Below, one piece after another: positions 45,648 to 56,200 of a DNA stretch of 64,000 nucleotides (the first letter of the stretch is position 1; each line of letters begins with the position of its first letter). Location of the stretch: NCBI GenBank assembly GCA_910584295.1, contig CAJTYR010000004.1, forward strand, positions 44,159-108,158, written 5' to 3'. This DNA comes from an uncultured Christensenella sp. GTDB lineage: Bacteria; Bacillota; Clostridia; Christensenellales; UBA1242. The notes beneath the pieces are model-generated. The model searched no databases and was not told the origin of the DNA. It worked only from the letters and a program-made list of their open reading frames with translations. The position numbers were made by a program, and so were the translations under genes.

Positions 45648-48600
45648 ATGAAATTAAAAAGAAAAAATCGCTCAGTTTTGTTTAGAGGATTGGTGCTTGG
45701 GATGGCTATGGCTTTCACTGTGCTTTGTTTCCCAGTGAACGAGCTTGCTGCTTCAGCAAAAACTCTTGACAATTTCACAGACTACACATTCATGACAATC
45801 GGAACAAAAAAAGAGGCTGTTGAAACTGTTGTAAACAAAGGTGCAACATATGTTGCTCCAAAAGCTTATATTGGTGGAGACAAAAACCGTGCTGTTGGAA
45901 CAAGCATCTCTGACAAGGATCTTTCAGCTGACGTTAAACTTTTGTCCTCAAAAGTGACTGTGAAATATAGTTCTGAAATTGTTGGTGAAGTTGTTGATGG
46001 AACCCCTAAAGAAGGTGGTGCAGTCACTGTTTCTAGCGACGGAAATGCACAATTCAAAGCAGAAAGAGTCGGTTCTTACACTGTGACATATTCTTACACT
46101 TACACAGTTAAGGGCGTGGAATACACAAACAGTTATGATATGACTGTCACAAGTGAAATCACAGATGCTGACATCAATTTTGAAGATAATCAAAAAGTGT
46201 TCTTGCCAAGCATTCTTGACCTTAAGTTGGCTGAAAAGAATGGAAAATATAAGGATATGTATATCCCTATGCCAGAACTTTTGGACGACAAGGGTGATGA
46301 AGTTGACACAACAAGTGAAGACTTTGAATTTATTACAGAAAGAGCAAAACTTGGAGATAAGAAGCAACAACTTTTGATTGAAGTTTCTTCAACCGCAAAT
46401 GGAAAAGTTGCAGTTTCTGGTGATGCTGAAACTGGTTTCTATCTTGCAGGCAGTGTTTTCGATGAAAATGATCCAGAAAATCCTGGCACAAAGAAGGCTG
46501 TTGCTGGAAAATATACTGTGACATATTCTTATTATGAAAATGGAAACTTTGTTGCATCAACAACAAAAACTACTCAAGTTTATGCAAAAAGTGATGCACA
46601 CTACAAAGACTATTCTCTTCGTTTGAAGCTTAACTCTGATTTTGTTGACAATGGACAAACAGGTGTTGAATCTTCACTTCCAACAGCATCAGGTGTTACT
46701 TCAACTTCAACTACTCCAAAGAGTGAAGCTGTTGATATTTACTATACAGTTTCTGTATACTACAAAACTTCAACAGGTTCTTACAAACTGATTGATGCTG
46801 ACAAATATAATGCAACAGTCAAAGAAGACGAAGACAAAATTGTAAACGAAGACGGAACATTGGTTAACCCAACAAAGTTTAAGCCTTTGGATGATGGTTA
46901 TTATTCATTTGTTTATGAAGCATACGACTATTATTATGATGCAGCTGCTGGAAAGGGCGCAAGCGTAAACAAAAATCATTACTTCAAGACAGATCTTGGA
47001 AGCAACGAATTTAAAAATATCAAAGATGAAAAGGATCCAACTCCAGTTGTTTATGAAGCAACAAAGGATGGTTCTTTGGATGGAGTAGATGCTTCATCAA
47101 AAATGGCAACAAGAGCAAACGCAGAAAGCGTTGTGATCTATGCAATTGGCATTGATGACAATGTTTCAAAGGCAGGCGAAGAAGGTGTTGTTCTCACAAG
47201 AAAAATTATGACAGATGAAACTGTTTCAAAAATCACTCTTTCTTCAACAGATGCAAGAGATTTGAGCAGTTACAACCTTATCTTCAACTATGCTGGAAAG
47301 TTTGACTCAAAAGCAACTGAAAAGAATTATGGAAGAATTGGACTTAAAAACAACAACTATCTTATCCGTCACAGAATGGAAAAAGAAAGCGTTGCAGACA
47401 CTGAAGAAGCAACACTTGCATGGCTTCTTGAAAACAAATATTTGATTGTTGTTGACAACAAAAATGCAGGAAGACTTTATGAAAACTTTAAAGACAGCGG
47501 CATTTTTGATGCAACTGTAACTGACGAAAAGACAGCTTTTGAATGGTTCAAGAGTGATGATGCTTTTGCAAAGGGCTTCGCATATATCAACTGCGACCAA
47601 ACATTTGGCTCTTCTGCAGCAATTTCAGGTGGAATGGGAGTTGGTCAATACTACATTCACTATGTTGCAAAAGATGCAGCAGGAAATGAAACAGACATCT
47701 ATAAGAGACTTTATGTTCGTGATTATGAAGACAAAAAGAGTCCAGATATCACATTCTCAACAACACTTAAAGATTCTTATATGCCAAACTCAAAAATCAC
47801 ATTCAACGCACCAACTGCAACTGATGAGATTGACGAAAATATGACAACACATGTTATGTATCGTTATCTTACCAAATCAGGAGATGTACTTGAAGTTGTT
47901 GACAAAAAAGACAATGTTGTTTCAAAAAATAACCTTGTTGATCTTTGGCAACATTTGGGTACAGATCCAGATGGGGAAGGTGTGAGAGATGACAACAATA
48001 CACTTTTGACAGAAAAGTATAAGGCTTATCATACAGATGAAAACGATGGTTATGTTGACATCACAGATGCAAAAGCAAGTTCGTTTACAATTGACTTGAG
48101 TGAAGTTGAAGGCGCAGCAAAACTTCAAATTGTAGTTTACACATATGATGATGCTGGAAACCCAATGCTCCATGCTCAAACAATTGATATCAACAACATT
48201 CAAGACGAATTTCCACCACAACTTTTGGGTGTAAGTTCAGTTGGAAAAGATTTTGTCAACAAGTTTGAACAACATGCAACAATTGCACTTCCAAAAGTTA
48301 CTGTTGCGGATGATGCGGTTTCGTATGTGACAAGTGAAATTAATGTTGACAGAATTGAAGATGGAGAAAGATATTCTTATCCAGTAAGAGAAATCAATGT
48401 TGACAGAGAAAACCACGAAGGTTCAGGAAAATACATCGTTGATGCTGGAAACTTTGTTGCAGCTGAAAGCGGTGACTATCAAGTAAGCATTGCAGTTAAG
48501 GATGCAAACAACAAAACAATCGTTGTATTTGCAAACTATAAAGTTGACCCAAGAGCAATTGTTCAAGATCCAGTGATCAATTCAACCCTTACAAGTCAAG

Positions 48601-50012
48601 AAGTTGAACTTGATGACAAGCCAGAAATTGAAATACCTGCTCCAACAGTTTCTTTCGAATTGGGGGACAGCACAACTTATGATGTTAAAGATGAAAATAC
48701 AGATAAGACTTATGTTGTGAGAGGATTGAATGCTGACGGAAAGGCAACAAACTGGACAACAAACAATGAAGAAGCAAAAAATGATGTGTTCAGACCAACA
48801 AAAGTTGGAAAATTTGAAATTAAGTATTCAGTTAAACTTGAAGCTTACAATCAAAAAGTATTCAGCTATGTTGAAATGAACGCTCCAACTTATGATCCAG
48901 ATAAAGATGAAACAGTTTATGCTGATGCTGGATATTACACACGTAATGGTGTGAGCGGAGTTCAAGTTACATTCGGAAAGAATGGCGAACATCAAATCAA
49001 AGATGGAACAAATTATTATGTTGTAAAGAATGTTGATGGAGAAATCACTTTCTATAGAGCATCTTCAGATTTTGTTATTGAAGAAAAAATCGCTCAAGCT
49101 GATATGTCAAATGTAAGTCTTAAATCAATAGATTTCACACAATGGTTCAAAGATCTTAGAGTTTATAATTTAGAATCTGAAACATACACAATCACAGTGA
49201 ATGATACAAAGGGACCAAAACTTATAAACTATGATTACAGTGATCAAGAATTCATGACTGTTGAAGAATTTAAGGCAAAAGGAATCAAGATCTATGGGCT
49301 TCAAGCTTCTGATGATATTGATGCAAGCAAGTCTGAAATCAGAATCAGCTGGAAACGTGCAAACGGAACAGCTGCTGGTGACACAGGTTCTACAACTTAT
49401 CAAAAGGCTGATGCATTGAAGGACAACACATTTAAATCTTCCGCTTCAAACCTCAATGGTAAATATACAATCACATATGAAGCTTATGATTTCAATGGCA
49501 ACAAGTCAAATGCAACCTATACAATCAGTGTAGGTGACAATGAAGCTCCAACAATCAAATTGCCAGAAAACTTTGTGAAATCAAATTATGGTCTTAAGGA
49601 CAAACTTGTTATTGACACAAAAGATATCAAGATCTCTGACAACAATCCTTTGCCACCTGACACTCAACCAAAGATTAAGCTTGTAAACACTTCAAAGAAC
49701 AATGAAGAAGTGAAATATACAAAACAAGATTACACTGAAAATGGAAAGACTTATTCAAAATATATCTTCGAATCATTTGAAGATTATGGTGAAGGAAACT
49801 ACACTTTGACAATCGAAGTTGAAGATGGTGTTGGACATGTTACAGTTAATGATGAATGTAAGTTTACAGTTTCATCAAAGACAAAGAGCACCACTGAAAC
49901 ATACAAGGTTGTTGGAACAGTTTTGATCGTTATTTCAGTGCTTGTTCTTGCTGGAGTAATCATCTACTTCATCGTTTCAAAAGTTAAACTTGACAAAGAG
50001 CTTAAGAAATAA
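45648..50012 (+). CDS. Large exported Ig-like surface protein with C-terminal membrane anchor (1454 aa)
   Basis: Predicted cell-surface protein of unknown role. The N-terminus is a signal peptide (MKLKRKNRSVLFRGLVLGMA, then a hydrophobic stretch, cleavage probably near ASA at residue ~36). The body is a string of beta-sandwich, Ig-like or cadherin-like modules ending in GSYTVTYSYTY (~147), GKYTVTYSYYENG (~288), GQYYIHYVAKDAAGN (~667) and GKYTITYEAYDFNGN (~1275), the last followed by DNEAPTI. This is the pattern of bacterial Ig-like/DUF5011-type repeats. Residues ~1420-1441 form one transmembrane helix, then a basic tail KVKLDKELKK. No LPXTG motif is present. ATG 45648 has AAGGAG upstream. Confidence 0.87.
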   Translation: MKLKRKNRSVLFRGLVLGMAMAFTVLCFPVNELAASAKTLDNFTDYTFMTIGTKKEAVETVVNKGATYVAPKAYIGGDKNRAVGTSISDKDLSADVKLLSSKVTVKYSSEIVGEVVDGTPKEGGAVTVSSDGNAQFKAERVGSYTVTYSYTYTVKGVEYTNSYDMTVTSEITDADINFEDNQKVFLPSILDLKLAEKNGKYKDMYIPMPELLDDKGDEVDTTSEDFEFITERAKLGDKKQQLLIEVSSTANGKVAVSGDAETGFYLAGSVFDENDPENPGTKKAVAGKYTVTYSYYENGNFVASTTKTTQVYAKSDAHYKDYSLRLKLNSDFVDNGQTGVESSLPTASGVTSTSTTPKSEAVDIYYTVSVYYKTSTGSYKLIDADKYNATVKEDEDKIVNEDGTLVNPTKFKPLDDGYYSFVYEAYDYYYDAAAGKGASVNKNHYFKTDLGSNEFKNIKDEKDPTPVVYEATKDGSLDGVDASSKMATRANAESVVIYAIGIDDNVSKAGEEGVVLTRKIMTDETVSKITLSSTDARDLSSYNLIFNYAGKFDSKATEKNYGRIGLKNNNYLIRHRMEKESVADTEEATLAWLLENKYLIVVDNKNAGRLYENFKDSGIFDATVTDEKTAFEWFKSDDAFAKGFAYINCDQTFGSSAAISGGMGVGQYYIHYVAKDAAGNETDIYKRLYVRDYEDKKSPDITFSTTLKDSYMPNSKITFNAPTATDEIDENMTTHVMYRYLTKSGDVLEVVDKKDNVVSKNNLVDLWQHLGTDPDGEGVRDDNNTLLTEKYKAYHTDENDGYVDITDAKASSFTIDLSEVEGAAKLQIVVYTYDDAGNPMLHAQTIDINNIQDEFPPQLLGVSSVGKDFVNKFEQHATIALPKVTVADDAVSYVTSEINVDRIEDGERYSYPVREINVDRENHEGSGKYIVDAGNFVAAESGDYQVSIAVKDANNKTIVVFANYKVDPRAIVQDPVINSTLTSQEVELDDKPEIEIPAPTVSFELGDSTTYDVKDENTDKTYVVRGLNADGKATNWTTNNEEAKNDVFRPTKVGKFEIKYSVKLEAYNQKVFSYVEMNAPTYDPDKDETVYADAGYYTRNGVSGVQVTFGKNGEHQIKDGTNYYVVKNVDGEITFYRASSDFVIEEKIAQADMSNVSLKSIDFTQWFKDLRVYNLESETYTITVNDTKGPKLINYDYSDQEFMTVEEFKAKGIKIYGLQASDDIDASKSEIRISWKRANGTAAGDTGSTTYQKADALKDNTFKSSASNLNGKYTITYEAYDFNGNKSNATYTISVGDNEAPTIKLPENFVKSNYGLKDKLVIDTKDIKISDNNPLPPDTQPKIKLVNTSKNNEEVKYTKQDYTENGKTYSKYIFESFEDYGEGNYTLTIEVEDGVGHVTVNDECKFTVSSKTKSTTETYKVVGTVLIVISVLVLAGVIIYFIVSKVKLDKELKK

Positions 50013-50019
50013 TAAAGAT

Positions 50020-50051
50020 AAAAAAGACTGATATAATTCAGTCTTTTTTTT
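50020..50051 (+). terminator. Intrinsic terminator of the 1454-aa gene
   Basis: A run, stem AAAAAGACTGA/TCAGTCTTTTT (50021-50048) with loop TATAAT, T run. Confidence 0.9.
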
Positions 50052-50121
50052 GTTGAAAAAATGTGTATAAATCATGCAAAATACCTTATATTTGGCTATA
50101 TTTTGGCTTAAATTTGTGAGC

Positions 50122-50149
50122 TTGAGTTTTCTTATAAGGAATTTATAAT
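50122..50149 (+). promoter_or_regulatory. Promoter-like element without a clear gene
   Basis: TTGAGT (50122-50127), 16-base spacer, TATAAT (50144-50149). Expected transcription starts near 50156 and would meet the hairpin at 50201-50229. Confidence 0.4.
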
Positions 50150-50198
50150 ATGGAAAAATAAGTCATTTAAAGGGATAAAAAATGTGTAATTTTGACAA

Positions 50199-50233
50199 AA
50201 ATAAAACACACAAAAAATGTGTGTTTTATTTTA
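50199..50233. terminator. Terminator of the 2768-aa gene (bidirectional in form)
   Basis: Twelve-bp stem ATAAAACACACA/TGTGTGTTTTAT (50201-50212, 50218-50229), loop AAAAA. On the minus strand it is followed by a T run; on the plus strand by TTTTAATA. Confidence 0.85.
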
Positions 50234-50252
50234 ATACTAACGAAACAAAAGT

Positions 50253-53200
50253 TTATTTTACAGAGATACGTTTACGCAACTTGATGACTATGAAGAGGAT
50301 TACAAGTGCAACAATGACAGCGACAACAATGATTATGATTGTGGCTGGGTTCATTGGTTCTTGTTTATTTATTTTGTAACTATAAAGCAAATTTCCACTT
50401 GGAGATACGATTTGCATATAGAATATTCCATCTTCAGTTCCTTTGATTGTGACAGATGTTTCACCATCTGTTTGGCTTGTTATTTCGGTTGTGTAATATG
50501 TGCCTCTAAATTCTCCCTTCTCGTTGTATTTCAGAACCCTGACTGTACATTCTCCCATTTCTGCAAAGATGTTGGTCTTATTGAATTGGATTGTGACTGC
50601 TTTTGTGACCTTCTTTCCTTCAGCAATTGAAATTCTGACAGGGGCAACGCCAACTTGAATTGTCACTTCAAATGTCCAGCTTGTTGGCACTGCGCTTGTT
50701 TTGAAACTTGAGTCATTTGAATTGATTGTGATCAAATATTTGCCAGCTCCAGTCTTTTCGTCAAGGTAGGAGAGTGGAAGTTCTGTCATATATACATCAG
50801 TTCCTATTTTAATTGTGCTTACATCAAGCGATTTCAAAAGTGCTTGAGTGATATCTTTTCCATCTTTTTCAACTTTTTCAATGTAGTAATTTGAATATTT
50901 GTTGATAATGTAAGAATATTTGTATTCGTTTGCGCTTAAAACTGTAAACTGATAAACTTCGCTTCGAATCTTTCCTATATTTGAATCTTTGCTTGTTGCT
51001 GTGAAGAACACTTCATAGAAACCTGCTTCTTTAAATACAAAGTTTACGCTGCTATTTGCATCTTGAATAATGTTTTTCTGTTCAATTGTTTCATCTGAGA
51101 GAGTTGATCCATTTTTCTTTATTGTTATTGCAGGGTAGCCACCTTGAGAATAGAATTCTGAACGAGTGCTTTTATCGATTGAAAGGGTGACTTGATTGTT
51201 GTATACGGCTTGTTTGATAGGCATACTTCGCACTTCTTCGACTGTGCTTGGGTCAGTTGAAACAACCGTGAATGGCACATCTTTCAAGAATATGAATGTC
51301 ATTGTGTCGGATTGACCAGTGTTTCCATAGTTGAACTTTTGAGTGTTCCCAGAAGTGTCAAAGAATGAAATTATATATTTACCAGAGTGTTTGAGGTTGA
51401 TATAGTTGTATTCTTTGCCACCTTTAATTTTTGAGTAAATTGTAGGGTTGAGGCTTACACCATCCTTGACAAGTCTGATTGAAATTTCATTTTGTTCCAA
51501 GCCATAGTATTTTGTCCATCTCAATTCAATTTTGTCGACATTTTGATATTCAGAAGAAACAACAAACATCATTGAGGTCTTTGTAATCAAGTTTTCAGAA
51601 TCTTCTGTGTTGTTGATGATTCCGTTTGTGTTGCTGTAGGTGTAGAACTCTTCAACAAAGTTCTCAGATGCAGGAATATATGAAATGACGATGCTTGTAC
51701 TGAACGCTGGAATATTTCCAAGGTCGCCACTTGTTGTGTTTGAAATCAACCAAAGTTCTGAAGCGATGCCAGCATTTTCAAATGTCTGCATGAGAGTTGG
51801 AACAATTTTTTGTTCTTTATTTGTTTTTATTTGAACGGCATCTTTATCTGTGTAATAATTGACATTCACGATGTAGTGATTTGAGTATTGGGCGGTTACT
51901 TTGCCGGAATTATCTTTCACAGTATAGATTGTGTTGCTTTTTTCAACAACGGTTGTGGCATTGTTGACTGTTTTTTCAACCCAGAATGTGGATGTGAGTG
52001 AAGACAAGTTAAATTCATAAATTTGACTTTCAGGCACAATTCCAAAAACATATGCTGTGTTTGAGAGTTCGTTCTCCAAATATGTTTCGTCGTACCAAAC
52101 TTTAAGATAATAAGTTAACATTTCGGAAGTTTGATTTTTAAGCACTGTTCCTGATGCGACTTCATTCCAATTTTTCTTGTCAGTGCTGACTGAATATTTC
52201 ACAGGTATGAAAGTTGTTTTGTTTGAATAAAGAAGCGTGATTTCTGAGAAATATCCGGTGTCGCTTAAATTCTTGTCAGCAATGATTGTTGATGTGACAT
52301 TGTTTCTGCTTGCATCCAAAAGTTTGAATTGCCCAGGCTTGTTGTTTTCTCCTGCAGCAGAAGAATCTGTGGATGAGTTTGGCTTTGGCAATTCGTTGTA
52401 AAGCGTGAAGTAGATTGGGTCAAGTTGATTGTTCGGATTTGCAAAGTCTGCAATTTCAATAACAAAACTGTTGTTGTAAGAAACATTTGAATCTTTTGCC
52501 TTTGCTGTCAAAAGCATGATTCCATCAGCATTTGGCTCTTTTGTCAGATTTGCGTTGCTGCAAGTGGTTTGCTTCACACCATCAATAACATCATAAACAT
52601 TCACAACATATTTGCCAGGGTTATAGAAATATTCAAAACCGTCTTTTGTGATATAGTATCTTTGTCCATTGTTGTTGTACGCATACAAATCATTTTCAGA
52701 GGAGATTGTTGTTGGAATTGCTGTTTCTTTGTAAAGGTGAAGTTCACTTGTGGTCTTTCCATAGTTGTCTGTATATTCGTAGATAATTCTGGTGTTTGGA
52801 GCGTACCCAAGTGCAGGGTTAAGTTCAAACACAAGATATCTTGAAGTTGTTGAAACAGTCACATTTGCAGTTGATTTGTTTTTCCAGATTGTTGAAAGCC
52901 CAAGTCTGTTTGTTGCATTGAAAATTTCAACATCATCCGCAGTTATTCGCAATCCTGTCACATAATTTTGTGGGGTGAGGTTGCTTCGAAGAGCGTCATC
53001 TGTTGGTTGTTCAAAATCAATGTGTTCTCTGGTTTTTGAGTCTTTTGGAACTTCTGGAGGATTCAACATCTTTGTGTTAACCGTGAACAAAATCTCATCA
53101 TTTGCTTGACTTTCACGATTAAAGAAAGTGAAGCTGTTTTTAAGATTAATGCTCATAGAAGTGTCGATAAGGTTAGTTATTTCAATTCTTTCTGCATTTC

Positions 53201-56200
53201 CACCAATGAAAGCATAAGCATGGGTTGGATCCCAAGGAGTGAGCATGAGATATCTTGTTGTTCTTATGCCTGTCCTGCTGTATGTGTCAAGTTTGAATTG
53301 AGCCCAAACATCTCCAAAATAGTTGATGCTTTGGAGTTGTGAGTTTGGTCTTGTATAGATGTTGTGTGGGAATTTCTCATTTGCAGATTCATTGAAATCT
53401 GAAATGCTGTAGGATTTGAGAACTTTGTTTTCATCATAATATGAAATTATTCTGTTTTTCTCATCCTCCTTTGATGTTTCATAAGAAATGATGTAAATTG
53501 TGTAGATTGACATATTTCCAGCCCTGTCTGTTTCAATGACTTGATAATATGAATCAGTGTCAAAACCTTTAAACGACCTGTCGGTTATGTCAGTGAAATT
53601 TGATGCATGGAAATTGTCAGGCGATGTTTCTTGTTCATAATTGTTGTTGTATTTTGTGCATTCTCCACTTGAATTTACAAATTTGTTGATGTAAGTTTTG
53701 AAATCAACGCTTCGCTTCAAGGTTTCAGCAAAGTCAGAAGTTACAGCATAAGAATAGTATGCAAAATTTCCAGTTGTGTTGCTTGTGTTGAAACTTGTGT
53801 TGTTTTCGTTTGTTGTAATGTTTCCAAGTGCGGTTTTATGAACACGGAGTGAACTTTCGGATAACGCTGAGATGAAGCCCTTGTCAGTTGACATTGACAC
53901 AAGATTGTTGATGTTTGTGTTTGGTGCTGAAAGGTCAACCATGATGCGTTTTGTTACTTTTTTATAGAAATCATCATTGTGGTTTTTATATTGCATCGTG
54001 ATGTCAACATAAGAACCATTTTCATAGATTTTCAAAAGTTCAAGGTTGAGTGAAGCTGTGTACATGTTGTTTGAAAGCGTTGGTTCTTGAGCCCAAATGT
54101 CATCAGATGCTTTGAAAGGTGAGCCAGGGCGTTTGTTTGTTACAAGTGTGATTTCGTCAATATCAATGTCTGCGATGTATTCTGAGCCGGCTTCCCATGT
54201 GAGGTTGATGATTGGTTGGTTTGTATAATAAGTTTCCCTTGAGTTTACAACTTGACTGTTGAGAGTGTCACCAGTTGTTGATTGTGCTTCAAAGTTCGGA
54301 TTTGTTTGTCTTACTTCAAAGCAGAATGTCAATGCTTGAGTAAAGTTATCTTCTCCAATACCTGTTCCAAAGTTTCCTTGGTAGATCTTGACATAATATG
54401 TTCCAGCTTGTGTCAAACGTTCCAGTTTTTGTCCATTGTCAAGATAGAAGTTTAAGAAGCCATTCTCATTTGCAATCACAGCACTCAAATTTCCAGATTT
54501 ATTTATTGCTGTTCTTGCATAAGGGGTTGCTCCGTTTGCGTTTATCTTATCCAGGCTTTCGTTGCGATATATTTCCGCATAGAGGGCATATTCCTTGACC
54601 AAAAGTTTTTCTTTAAAGAAGTTCATTGTGTCTTTGCCATCTTCGGAGAAGTCATAGCTTACATTGAAGTCATAGCCTGTTGATGTCTTATACATTTGTG
54701 ATGATGTTGTGTATTTATATTGAGGCACATAGACATAAACAGGAAGCATGTTTGTTGTGAGGATTGTTCTTGGATTTGCATTGTTATATATTGAAGAACC
54801 TGTTGAGTTTGCTTCTGGACTGTTTGGGAATGTCACAACTAAACTTGCGTTTTGCTTGTTGTCATACATTGAAACAAATGCATCTCCGCCAACAAGGCTT
54901 TCAAGATGATTTCCGTTTTCATCGCTGACCAGTTCTGGGTTGCTGACAACTTCGTTTCGGTCAATTGTGAGGATGAATGTCCTTTGATAGAAATCATTTT
55001 TGTTGTAATAATCTTTTGAAGTGTCCGCCTCATCCACATAATATGTTCTGGTGATCTCATATCTTCCAGCAGTCGTGAAGTTGTCAGAATTAAGTCTGAT
55101 TGATTCTTCTCGAAGTGCGGTCGAAGAATTGTCGCCATTATATTCATAAATTGTGGTAGTTGTGTATGAGTCGGAGAGTTCATAATAGTGATATATTGTG
55201 CTTTTTGTTACATTGTTGTTTTCATCCCATTCAACAGGCACACTCTTTGTGTTTCGTTGATAAGGATAATAATTTATTGTTACGCTTCCAACTTGGATTG
55301 TGATGTCTCCATCCATAACTGTTGGGTAGAATGAAAGTATAAATTCTTTGTTAAGTCTGGTTGGGTTGAGATAAGTTGTTTTTGTCCTTTTTGTTTCATC
55401 GCCATTCAAAGTCCCTTCTTCCACATTGTTTGATGTAAGGGTGACATTGTTTCCGTCGGACGATTCATATGAAATCAAAAATTCTGAAGAGTCGAAACTG
55501 ATTATGATCGTCTGGGATGCACTGTAATAGTTTTTATATTGAACAACAGAGTCTTTGTTGTATGCTGCATTGTATTTTGTGTTTGATGCGTCTCTGATAA
55601 GAACGCTGTATGTCAGTTCTGTAGACATGTCAAAACTTTTACTATATACATCTCGTTGAGCGGTGTAATCGTCATGCTCTCTGTCAAGGAAATATGACAA
55701 AGAGTCTACAGGAATTGTCAAATACATTCCAGTATAGTCTTTCACATCCGTTCTGCAAACCAATTGCTTCATATAATTGTTTCCAATCAGTTTTTTGTAT
55801 AATGCGTCATAGATTTCTTTTGAAACTTTGTTGTCATATGATAAGAACATTTTATCGCTGAGAGCGCTTTCACTTATTGTGTCTGGTGTGTAATCTAAGA
55901 AAGCGTTTTGTGATGTGAAATTTTCAATGAAAATGCCTTTGTATTTTGCCCAGAACAATGTTGATGCCTTTGAGATGTAAACTGAAGATGTCACAATCTT
56001 ATAACTATCTTCCAAGATTGCAAAGATAGGGGTTGTGTAGTCAATTAAGTATACATCAACGGAATGGTTCCCTGCTTCGTCATATACATCAACTACATAA
56101 AGACCTGCTTCTGTAAACACATATTCTGAAGAAACCATTCCTTCAGAAACAAGATTTTTTGCATTGCCTTTATATTTAAGCCAGAGACTTTCAGTTGTTG

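Noticed and set aside
50182..50379. 65-aa plus-strand open frame with an AAAGGG site
   Set aside because: It runs through the terminator hairpin and into the antisense of the 2768-aa gene; the peptide has no sensible features.
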